Positions 55,527-62,814 of a stretch of 64,000 bases of DNA are shown here, one piece after another; within the stretch, counting starts at the first letter, position 1, and the number at the start of each line of letters is the position of its first letter. This stretch comes from Paracoccus aestuariivivens (lineage in GTDB: Bacteria > Pseudomonadota > Alphaproteobacteria > Rhodobacterales > Rhodobacteraceae), in assembly GCF_009711225.1 (NCBI RefSeq), contig NZ_WMIE01000001.1:682001-746000 (forward strand). The letters are read 5' to 3'. The position numbers were made by a program, and so were the translations under genes. The notes beneath the pieces were generated by a model that worked only from the letters and a program-made list of their open reading frames with translations, was not told the origin of the DNA and made no database searches.

Positions 55527-57076
55527 TGTCGCACCTGCTCGGGGGCGTAGATCCGCAGCACATGACGCTCCAGACTGGCGACGGCAGCGTGACTCAGGAC
55601 CGAGAACAGCGTCACCAGAAACACGGCCGACCAGAGCATGCGATAATTCGACGTCGAGGCCGATAACGCCATCAGGCTTCCCAACCCCCGCCCCGTTGTC
55701 AGCCACTCGACGACAGTCACCGCTAGAACAGCGGTCGGAACGCTCATCCTCGCCGCCGCAAATAATGCGGGCAACATCGCGGGGATGCGGGCATAGAGCA
55801 GTTTGCGGAAGGGGCCAGCGGCATAGACATCAAAAACATCAAGCACTTGCCCAGGAGCTTGCCGCAGGCCGTGGATGCAGGCGACAAGCGCGGGGAAAAA
55901 GACCATGACCGCCACCAAGGTAATTGTTCCCGTCGCCCCCCGCCCCAGAAACAGGACAAAGACCGGAGCCGTGGTCACGATTGGTACGGCGCGCAGCGCA
56001 ACGGCGATCGGCATGATCAAAGGCACGACTGCGGGAACAAGCACCAGCAACATCGCGAGTCCGGCCCCGACACCAAGCCCGATCAGGTACCCGGGCAGCG
56101 CGAAACCGAGGCTTTGCCGGAAAGCCAGAAACAAGGCGGCGCGCGACTCTGATGCCTCGGCTGACCAAGTCAGCGCTGCCGCCACATCCAGCGGACCCTT
56201 GGCCAGAAACGGATTCAAACCCAGCAGCCGGATGCCGCCCCACCATAAGAGCAGAACCGCGACGACCAGCACGACCGCATCGCGGAACCGTCCTTTCCCG
56301 CATCGTCCCGACGCTGGCGATGACAAAAGCACCACCGGCGGAAGATCATGCAGCACAAGCCGCGCCATCATGCCAACCGCCGCGTAAGCCATGATCGAAA
56401 CCACGGTCGCCACCACCGAGATCCCCCACAATGCCGCAACATCAAGGGCACGAATGTACCGGATCGTCAGCACGCCCAATCCCCGCTCGGCACCGGTAAA
56501 CTCGCCGACCATGGCACCCAGAAACGCTGCCGGAGCAGCAATTTGCAGCCCCGCGAACAAATAGGGCAATGCCGCGCGTGCGCGCACGAACCACAGCTCC
56601 GCAAATCGTTTCCGACCGTAGACATGGACCAGATCCAGCCATGCCGAGGGCACGGCCCGAAGTCCCGTCAGCAATGTCACAAGGCTGGTATAACTGACTG
56701 CCAGCGCCGCCAGCGTGATCTGCGGTCCCTCGCCCTGCCCCATCAGGCTTCGCAGGATTGGTCCCGTCGCAATCAGCGGCAAACAGAACAGGACCAACGC
56801 CAATCCACCGATCACCCCGAGCAGCTTGGGAAACAGGATTCCGATCCCTGTCAGCACTATGGCGATCAGATTTCCCGCCAAGTACCCCAATGCGGCATTT
56901 CCCAGCGTCCGGCCAAGCGCCCTTGCCACCAGACCGATATTCTGCGTCAGCCAGTGCAGTACCTCGACCGGACCCGCGAGAAGTGCCTTGCCTTCAAGGC
57001 CCGTCGCCAGCAGTTGCCAGCCAATCAACAGCAATACCGGACCAAGCAATACAGCAAGCCAATCGCGCGTTCTCAT
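55523..57076 (-). CDS. ABC transporter permease with two fused SsuC/TauC-type domains
   Basis: 517 residues, about twice the 250-residue family norm. Two complete six-helix units lie in tandem. Unit 1 is at ~1-245, with its EAA-like loop near VPSAWLDLVHVYGRKRFAELWFV; unit 2 is at ~265-510, with APGQVLDVFDVYAAGPFRKLLYA. A Gly/Arg-rich cytoplasmic linker joins them. The heterodimer-like pore is thus made by one polypeptide. Coupled by ATGA overlaps to the ATPase gene before it and the glycosyltransferase gene after it. Confidence 0.9.
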   Translation of the reverse strand: MRTRDWLAVLLGPVLLLIGWQLLATGLEGKALLAGPVEVLHWLTQNIGLVARALGRTLGNAALGYLAGNLIAIVLTGIGILFPKLLGVIGGLALVLFCLPLIATGPILRSLMGQGEGPQITLAALAVSYTSLVTLLTGLRAVPSAWLDLVHVYGRKRFAELWFVRARAALPYLFAGLQIAAPAAFLGAMVGEFTGAERGLGVLTIRYIRALDVAALWGISVVATVVSIMAYAAVGMMARLVLHDLPPVVLLSSPASGRCGKGRFRDAVVLVVAVLLLWWGGIRLLGLNPFLAKGPLDVAAALTWSAEASESRAALFLAFRQSLGFALPGYLIGLGVGAGLAMLLVLVPAVVPLIMPIAVALRAVPIVTTAPVFVLFLGRGATGTITLVAVMVFFPALVACIHGLRQAPGQVLDVFDVYAAGPFRKLLYARIPAMLPALFAAARMSVPTAVLAVTVVEWLTTGRGLGSLMALSASTSNYRMLWSAVFLVTLFSVLSHAAVASLERHVLRIYAPEQVRQ

Positions 57077-57822
57077 TTTGCCATGGCGGCAGACGCTGAC
57101 AAGACCGTCAGTACCTTGTCCTTCAGCGAACGGAATTCGGGTCCATCGCCCAATTCCGCCGCATACGGCACCTCCAGATCCGCGACCACGCGCGCGGGAC
57201 GCGGCGAGAATACGACAATCCGGTCGGACAGCATGATTGCCTCGTCAACCGAATGGGTCACCAACAACGTCGTGGTCCCCTGCGATTTCCACAATGGCGA
57301 AAGATCGCGGGCAAGCTGCCGGCGCGTCAATTCATCCACCGCTCCGAAGGGCTCATCCAGCAGCAGAACCTGCGGATCGCTGGCCAAGGCCCGCGCCATT
57401 GCCGCGCGCTGTCGCATCCCGCCCGACAGTGCGGCAGGCCGGACTTTTTCAAACCCACCCAGACCGACCAACCCGATCAGCCGCGCGACCCGAGCCGGAT
57501 CCGGCGGTTTTCGCGCCAGTTTTCGCGCCAACGAGATATTGCTTTGCATCGTCAGCCAAGGCAGTAAGGACGGGTCCTGAAACGCCACCGAAATACCCGC
57601 CCTGCGCCGCTGCTCGGCAGGTGATTGCCCCAAGACGCGTACGTCTCCGACCGAAGGCTCCTCGAGCCCAGCGATGAGACGCAGCAATGTCGACTTGCCG
57701 CAACCCGAAGGACCAATCAGCGCCGTGGTCCGCCCCGACGAGAAGTTAAGATCAAGCGGCGATACCGCTTCGATACCGCCCCGGTAGGTTTTGCCAAGAC
57801 CGATACAGGTGATGCCTTGCAT
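57073..57822 (-). CDS. ABC transporter ATP-binding protein (SsuB/TauB/ThiZ type)
   Basis: 249 residues from the ATG at 57822; the longer frame to 57963 lacks a ribosome site. Walker A GPSGCGKST (residues ~36-44), Q-loop AFQDPSLLPWLTM, signature LSGGMRQRAAMARAL (~125) and Walker B LLLDEPFGAVDE (~148). The DPSLLPWLT motif is characteristic of nitrate/sulfonate/HMP importers. It starts 10 bp after the binding-protein stop. Confidence 0.93.
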   Translation of the reverse strand: MQGITCIGLGKTYRGGIEAVSPLDLNFSSGRTTALIGPSGCGKSTLLRLIAGLEEPSVGDVRVLGQSPAEQRRRAGISVAFQDPSLLPWLTMQSNISLARKLARKPPDPARVARLIGLVGLGGFEKVRPAALSGGMRQRAAMARALASDPQVLLLDEPFGAVDELTRRQLARDLSPLWKSQGTTTLLVTHSVDEAIMLSDRIVVFSPRPARVVADLEVPYAAELGDGPEFRSLKDKVLTVLSASAAMAK

Positions 57823-57832
57823 CGAAGCTGCC

Positions 57833-58825
57833 CTATCCGGCTTGGATCTCGTCGAGGATCGAGCGATCCCATAGGTCGGGCGAGACCTTGTGCCCCAGCA
57901 AAGCGAGCGTCCGGATATTGGCCGCCACACTTTCGTCGCTCCACCAGCCGAAACCATTGGCATCCGTCAGGTCCGAGAACATCAGCGGCACTTGCCGTTT
58001 CGCCTGTAGTTTCTGGGTTGCCAGATCCAATCCCGCGTCCGGAAACATCCGCAACGTGAGTTCCGCTGCGGCATCGGTGTCGGAATGATAAGCCTGCCAG
58101 CCGCGCAACTCTCCGGCCATCAACGCGACCAGATCCTTTCGCCGCGAAGCGAGACTGTCGCGGGTCGTGATATAGGTCTGCGAATGCAGCGAATAACCAT
58201 GATCGGCCATCAGCATCGTCACGGCCTTTATCCCGTTCATCGCCATCGCAACGGGCAGGTCGGTTTCCCAGCATAGCAGGCAATCCACCTCGTTCGAGAC
58301 CAGCGGCTGCGCCGAATACTGGGTCGGGACGATGGTGATCGCGTTGAAATCGACATTGTTCAGACTGCACAGCGCCTTCAGCACTGGAGTATTGGCAATG
58401 GCCATGCCAATGCGCTTGCCCTGCAGATCGGCCGGCACGTTGACCGGATTGGCCGGTAGCGACGCAATCACGAAGGGGTTCTTCTGCATGGCAACGCCGA
58501 TGATCCGGAAGTCGCCCCCCTGCTCGATTGCGCTGGCGGCATAATCCGCTGCCGAAATCCCGACCAGCGCCGTTCCGGCCACGACCGGAGGCTCGACCGG
58601 AGCATTCGGACCGCCTTGCAGCAGGCTCACCTGCAAGCCGGATTCCTGCCACCAGCCATTTTCCAAAGCGAGGTAGCTTCCGGCAAATTGCACCGAATGC
58701 AGCCATGACAGCTGGAAGCCGGCCTGCACCGTTTGGGCATGGGCTCGCGTCAGCCCCCCTGCCAACAAGGCCCCAAACGCTCCGCCCGCCAACAGGCCCC
58801 GTCTGGAGATCATCCGTGACGACAT
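57833..58825 (-). CDS. ABC transporter substrate-binding protein, NMT1/THI5-like
   Basis: 330 residues from the ATG at 58825. Twin-arginine-like signal (MISRRGLLAGGAFGALLAGG, cleavage after AHA). The NMT1 fold begins QAGFQLSWLHSVQFAGSYLA and continues with GWWQESGLQVSLLQGGPNAP. This class binds thiamine pyrimidine precursors, sulfonates, nitrate or riboflavin-like ligands; FAGSYLALENGWW is closest to the HMP-precursor/NMT1 type. First gene of a four-gene operon. Ligand uncertain. Confidence 0.88.
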   Translation of the reverse strand: MSSRMISRRGLLAGGAFGALLAGGLTRAHAQTVQAGFQLSWLHSVQFAGSYLALENGWWQESGLQVSLLQGGPNAPVEPPVVAGTALVGISAADYAASAIEQGGDFRIIGVAMQKNPFVIASLPANPVNVPADLQGKRIGMAIANTPVLKALCSLNNVDFNAITIVPTQYSAQPLVSNEVDCLLCWETDLPVAMAMNGIKAVTMLMADHGYSLHSQTYITTRDSLASRRKDLVALMAGELRGWQAYHSDTDAAAELTLRMFPDAGLDLATQKLQAKRQVPLMFSDLTDANGFGWWSDESVAANIRTLALLGHKVSPDLWDRSILDEIQAG

Positions 58826-58922
58826 CGACCGATCCTCCCTCGCGTTCCGACAGGCTCGGACATGTCGATGCCCGAAATCAACAGTTTTTCTGCGCCGCGC
58901 TATTTCCGCCCCGACAGAACCA

Positions 58923-60455
58923 CTACGGATCGCTGAAGCTGCCAAGGATCAGATCGCGCATCCGGTCCATCGGGATCGGGTCTGCCATCGGCGGCACCAG
59001 TCCGGGTTGCAGCCCCCATGCCGCAGTCCGAGCCACCAGCGCCTGAGGACCAATGACGTGCAACGGCACGTCCCGCCCGCCATCCGGCGCGATGCCTTGG
59101 GCGGTCTGATGATCGCCCAGCACGAAAATCAGCGGAGCATCAGCAGCATGCAATTCGACATAGCCAAAGACGGCCTGCAGCGCGTAATCCAAGGCATCCC
59201 GATAGCTTTCCCTGACCTTCACGGGATCGCGCCAAACCACTTCGGGCGTCTCGCTGGCATGGGTCATCGCGTCGAACTCGGTTCCGTCGCCCAACCCGTC
59301 CCATGACAACATCCAAGGCACCGGCACCCAAGGCGCATGGGATGAAATCAATGCGACCTGCACGAATTTCCGTGGCCGGTCTTTGCCACCAAGAACCAGC
59401 CGGTCGATCGCAGCCAAGGTGAATTGATCCGGCATCGTCACCCAGTCGAAAGGCTTGCCGCGATAACCAAGATCGTCAGCCGCCAGAACCCGATCAAATC
59501 CCATCGAGGCTGATTCCGGCCAGGCCCGCGTAATGGCAGGCATGACGGCAAGCGTGGAGAAACCGGCCCGACGCGCATAGTGGAACAGACCCTGCCGCCC
59601 GCTACGCAGCAATGTGCCGTAACTGGCCTGATCCTTGATCCACAAACCATTTGCGAATGTCGCATGGGCAAGCCAGCTTTGCCCCCCTTGCGTTGGCGAG
59701 CGCAAAAACCCCGAACGCATTTTCAGTCCTGCACCGGCCAACCGCCCCTCGGCCTGTCGCAAAGTGGCAAGGTGGCGCTCGGCATAGAACGGGGTCTCGA
59801 AGCTGCCGCGCCCGTAACTCTCGACGAAAATGACCAGTACGTCGCGATCTATGGCCGACAACAGGCCATTCTGCGAAAGGAACGGGTCTTTGTCGGCGGC
59901 CACACGCAGCAGGCGCAACTCGGCATGGGTCTGGCGGGCTGTTTCAATTCGGGACAGGGCGTAGACGCTAGCCTTTGCATAGGGATACCCCAGCAGCAAA
60001 ATGGCCGTCGCGACCCCGAACAAGGCAAATTTCTGCGCCGCGGACCAACGAACACCTGCCCATCGACCTGTCGCCCACCAAAGCCCTGCGACGATGATGG
60101 CAGCAAGGACGATGGCCGAAACTGCAACGCCGACCGCAGCAAGCACCCCCAGACTACCCGATATCAGCCGCATCGCAGCGTCGATCAACGGCAGATCAGC
60201 AAGGGGATCAAATGCTCGACCCAGCACGCCCATCATCGCAAGGTCTGCGATTTTCAGGATCACAAGAATAGACAGCAGCGGCACGACAATGAACCTTGCC
60301 CGCGCGCCGGTGATGCATAGCAAGGCAAGAACCAAAGGCAACTCGACCGGAGGGCCGGCCATCGTCCACGGCAATCTGGCAGGGGCATTGGGCAGGACCA
60401 GCGCCAGATGGATCAGCAGCGCCGCCAGCAGCAACGGCAGCGCCTTGCGGATCAT
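58923..60455 (-). CDS. Sulfatase/LTA-synthase-fold membrane protein
   Basis: 510 residues from the ATG at 60455, which overlaps the upstream gene's stop (ATGA) and has GAAGGG 7 bp before it. About five membrane helices in residues ~1-180. The rest is an extracytoplasmic alkaline-phosphatase-superfamily domain: metal-site VIFVESYGRGS (~210), candidate nucleophile region SPTQGGQSW (~255), and LGDHQTAQG (~440). This matches phosphoglycerol- or phosphoethanolamine-transferase and LtaS-like enzymes that move lipid head groups. Donor and acceptor unknown. Confidence 0.83.
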   Translation of the reverse strand: MIRKALPLLLAALLIHLALVLPNAPARLPWTMAGPPVELPLVLALLCITGARARFIVVPLLSILVILKIADLAMMGVLGRAFDPLADLPLIDAAMRLISGSLGVLAAVGVAVSAIVLAAIIVAGLWWATGRWAGVRWSAAQKFALFGVATAILLLGYPYAKASVYALSRIETARQTHAELRLLRVAADKDPFLSQNGLLSAIDRDVLVIFVESYGRGSFETPFYAERHLATLRQAEGRLAGAGLKMRSGFLRSPTQGGQSWLAHATFANGLWIKDQASYGTLLRSGRQGLFHYARRAGFSTLAVMPAITRAWPESASMGFDRVLAADDLGYRGKPFDWVTMPDQFTLAAIDRLVLGGKDRPRKFVQVALISSHAPWVPVPWMLSWDGLGDGTEFDAMTHASETPEVVWRDPVKVRESYRDALDYALQAVFGYVELHAADAPLIFVLGDHQTAQGIAPDGGRDVPLHVIGPQALVARTAAWGLQPGLVPPMADPIPMDRMRDLILGSFSDP

Positions 60456-61195
60456 CTGCATTCCCTTCGCAACCAAAGGATATCCGCCCCGAATGACCAA
60501 AGTAGCGCGAAAACCGCCAACCATGTCAGCAGCAGCGCAAATTCCTCAGGCAGGACCGGCAATTGCAGGGCAATCAGGACAACCATCTGCACGATACAGA
60601 CCAGCCTGCGCCGATGACTGAACGGCAGCGGCGCTGCCAGCCATGGTAACAGCAGGCCAGCCGCGACAAAAGCGTATCGCATAAATCCCAGCAAAAGGAT
60701 CTCGGGGCCGATTGAGCCTATGGAAAGCGCGTGCAGGGACAGAACCAGCGCGAAGGCGGCGTCGACCTCGATATCGAATCTTGCGCCGAAACCAGAGACC
60801 AACCCGCTGCGACGGGCCAACCAGCCATCCACGCCATCCAGTGCCAAGGCAAACAACGCAAAACCGGTAATTCCGTACCCGCCAGCATTTCCGGCCAGAA
60901 GCGGAGCGAGCAATCCGCAGGTCAGCGCAAGCCGCATCAGCGTCACGAAATTGCAGGCCCCCATGCGCAGATGCGGATAGTGCTGCCGCATCAGTTGAGC
61001 GACCATCAGGCACGCCAGCAGAAACAGCCCCCAGACAATCAGCCAATCGCTTGCCGCGGCCTCGGGGCCTAAAATCCGCATCGCATGGATCAACGCCAGT
61101 CCCGACGCAGCAGTCGCGACAAGACGCGGCGCGATGCCGGAACCAAAGCCGGCATTCATGGGCTTCAACGCTCGGGTTGGCACAGGTTCGCGCAT
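60452..61195 (-). CDS. CDP-alcohol phosphatidyltransferase-family protein
   Basis: 247 residues from the ATG at 61195 (start uncertain: no clear ribosome site; ATG 61159 is an alternative). The complete CAP motif is present: Asp120, Asp123-Gly124, Ala127-Arg128, Gly137, Asp141 and Asp145, with exact family spacing. Several membrane helices surround it. It condenses a CDP-activated alcohol with an acceptor alcohol in the inner membrane. It is translationally coupled to the sulfatase-fold protein, which suggests a shared envelope-lipid pathway. Confidence 0.87.
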   Translation of the reverse strand: MREPVPTRALKPMNAGFGSGIAPRLVATAASGLALIHAMRILGPEAAASDWLIVWGLFLLACLMVAQLMRQHYPHLRMGACNFVTLMRLALTCGLLAPLLAGNAGGYGITGFALFALALDGVDGWLARRSGLVSGFGARFDIEVDAAFALVLSLHALSIGSIGPEILLLGFMRYAFVAAGLLLPWLAAPLPFSHRRRLVCIVQMVVLIALQLPVLPEEFALLLTWLAVFALLWSFGADILWLRRECR

Positions 61196-61295
61196 TGGCC
61201 AGAGTCTAAGCCGACCGCGTTGCGGGTCAAGCAGCGATGAAGGCACTTTGCGACGAGCGGTTTCGGGCGTAGCTTCAAGAACAGGAGTCTGCGCC

Positions 61296-61844
61296 ATGCC
61301 GGATCGACAAGCAGGTTATCGAACGCCCGCCCGCATGTTCCATTGGGGGATCGCTATCGCGGTGCTGCTGATGATCCCTGCGGGATTGACCATGACACGC
61401 GAAGGACTGCCCCGCGGGCTTCAGGATGCCTTGTTCCTGTTTCACAAGAACCTTGGCGTGCTGTTGGTCCCGTTCATCCTTGCCCGTCTGATCTATCGAA
61501 CCATCCATCCCCCGCCGCCTTTGCCCGAGACAATGCCGCAATGGCAAATTCGGGTTGCACGTATCTCGCACGCGCTGCTTTACGCCTTGCTGATCGTCAT
61601 GCCGCTGAGCGGCTTCACCCGTGTTCGCGCAGGCGGCTTTCCGGTCGAATTGCTTGATCGGTTAGGCTTCGGGCCATGGATCGCAAAATCCGAGACCTTA
61701 GCGGCTGCCGCCCAAGCCCTGCATTTCCTTGCCGCATATCTGCTGATCGCTTTGCTGGCGTTGCACGTCGCCGCCGCGCTGCACCATGCCCTGATCCGGC
61801 GCGACGAGGTCTGGACCAGAATGTGGCCACCTCGACAAGGTTAA
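61296..61844 (+). CDS. Cytochrome b561-family membrane protein
   Basis: 182 residues from the ATG at 61296, with ACAGGAG upstream. Four membrane helices. Candidate haem-ligand histidines are in ARMFHWGIA (residue ~15), LFHKNLGVL (~49), ARISHALLY (~92) and LLALHVAAALHH (~155). CybB-like proteins pass electrons from quinol to periplasmic acceptors. Convergent with narR, 8 bp between stops. Partner unknown. Confidence 0.9.
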   Translation: MPDRQAGYRTPARMFHWGIAIAVLLMIPAGLTMTREGLPRGLQDALFLFHKNLGVLLVPFILARLIYRTIHPPPPLPETMPQWQIRVARISHALLYALLIVMPLSGFTRVRAGGFPVELLDRLGFGPWIAKSETLAAAAQALHFLAAYLLIALLALHVAAALHHALIRRDEVWTRMWPPRQG

Positions 61845-61852
61845 CGAAGCGT

Positions 61853-62554
61853 TCAATGCGGGATATGCCAATCCTCGCCCACCAGTTTTATAAGCTTCGT
61901 CAAATCGTTGATGGTGACGTTAGCGCCGTGGACGTGGACGCCATCCTCTGCCAGTGATTTGAACGCGCGGGACAGACTTTCGGGGGTCATACCCAGATAT
62001 GATGCCAGTATTCGTTTCTCCTGCTCGATGACAATCTCGGTCGCATGGCCGTGTTTTTCCGAAACATCAAGGATATAGGCCGCGAGCCGCTCGCGCGCGC
62101 GGCGCAATTTCAGCCCTTTGGCATGATCGACCATCTGGCGATAGCCCATCGCCAACTGCCGGTTTGCAGCGACCGCAAAATCGGGATCTATCCTGAAAAT
62201 CTCGCGCACGTCTTGCGAGGGAATGAGAACCAGCCTGCTTCGGGACAAGGTCCGCGCCGACATCAGAAGTGTCATATCCAACATGCAGGCAGCAAGAATG
62301 AAGCTGCTGACGGGACGAACGACCGCCATTGTGGCCTCGCGTTCACGCCAATCCGCAGAAAGAACGACCGTGCCTTCGATCAGGACATGAAGGAAATCGG
62401 CCTTACCACCTTGCTGGAACAGCTGTAAATGCTCTGGAAACTCCTGATCATAGGCTCCTCGCATCATTCGGTCGAAGTTTTCCGGCTTCATATCCTGAAA
62501 CAAAGCCAGGCCCTTGATGTCGGTCAGATCCTTGTCGCGCACGGAATGTTTCAA
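61853..62554 (-). CDS. narR: NarR, Crp/Fnr-family regulator of nitrate respiration
   Basis: 233 residues. Cyclic-nucleotide-binding-like beta roll (residues ~15-130), dimerisation helix, and HTH at ~175-195 (LASYLGMTPESLSRAF). The E-S-x-S-R pattern of the recognition helix is that of FNR. The only cysteine is Cys90, so it cannot bind the FNR [4Fe-4S] cluster, a known trait of Paracoccus NarR. Divergent from narK. In Paracoccus, NarR is needed for nar expression in response to nitrate/nitrite. An FNR box lies 50 bp upstream of its ATG. Confidence 0.87.
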   Translation of the reverse strand: MKHSVRDKDLTDIKGLALFQDMKPENFDRMMRGAYDQEFPEHLQLFQQGGKADFLHVLIEGTVVLSADWREREATMAVVRPVSSFILAACMLDMTLLMSARTLSRSRLVLIPSQDVREIFRIDPDFAVAANRQLAMGYRQMVDHAKGLKLRRARERLAAYILDVSEKHGHATEIVIEQEKRILASYLGMTPESLSRAFKSLAEDGVHVHGANVTINDLTKLIKLVGEDWHIPH

Positions 62555-62603
62555 GTCCCTTTTTCAGATGGCGGAATCATGTTCCAGAATCGCCCCGAGT
62601 GGA

Positions 62604-62617
62604 TTGACTTATATCAA
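62604..62617. promoter_or_regulatory. FNR box near narR
   Basis: TTGAC-TTAT-ATCAA, 9 of 10 matches to TTGAT-N4-ATCAA. Its centre is ~56 bp from the narR start codon; likely anaerobic control of narR. Confidence 0.65.
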
Positions 62618-62729
62618 ATCATCACCCGCGATTTGGTCAAAAGCCAGCACAACTTTTCCACAAGAAACCAGACCGTATTGGTAAGTTATTGAGTTATCTT
62701 ATTAAAAACTCCAAGAACCCGTCTGTTTC

Positions 62730-62743
62730 TTGATTCAAATCAA
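62730..62743. promoter_or_regulatory. FNR box of the narK promoter
   Basis: TTGAT-TCAA-ATCAA, a perfect FNR consensus, centred 78 bp upstream of the narK ATG. An activating position of about -41.5 would put the transcript start near 62778. Confidence 0.85.
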
Positions 62744-62814
62744 ACGAAACGGCGGCCGGGCATGTTCGTAAAGTCCCGAAGCCTTGCGTGAGCGAGGCAA
62801 CAGGAGCAGCCAAC

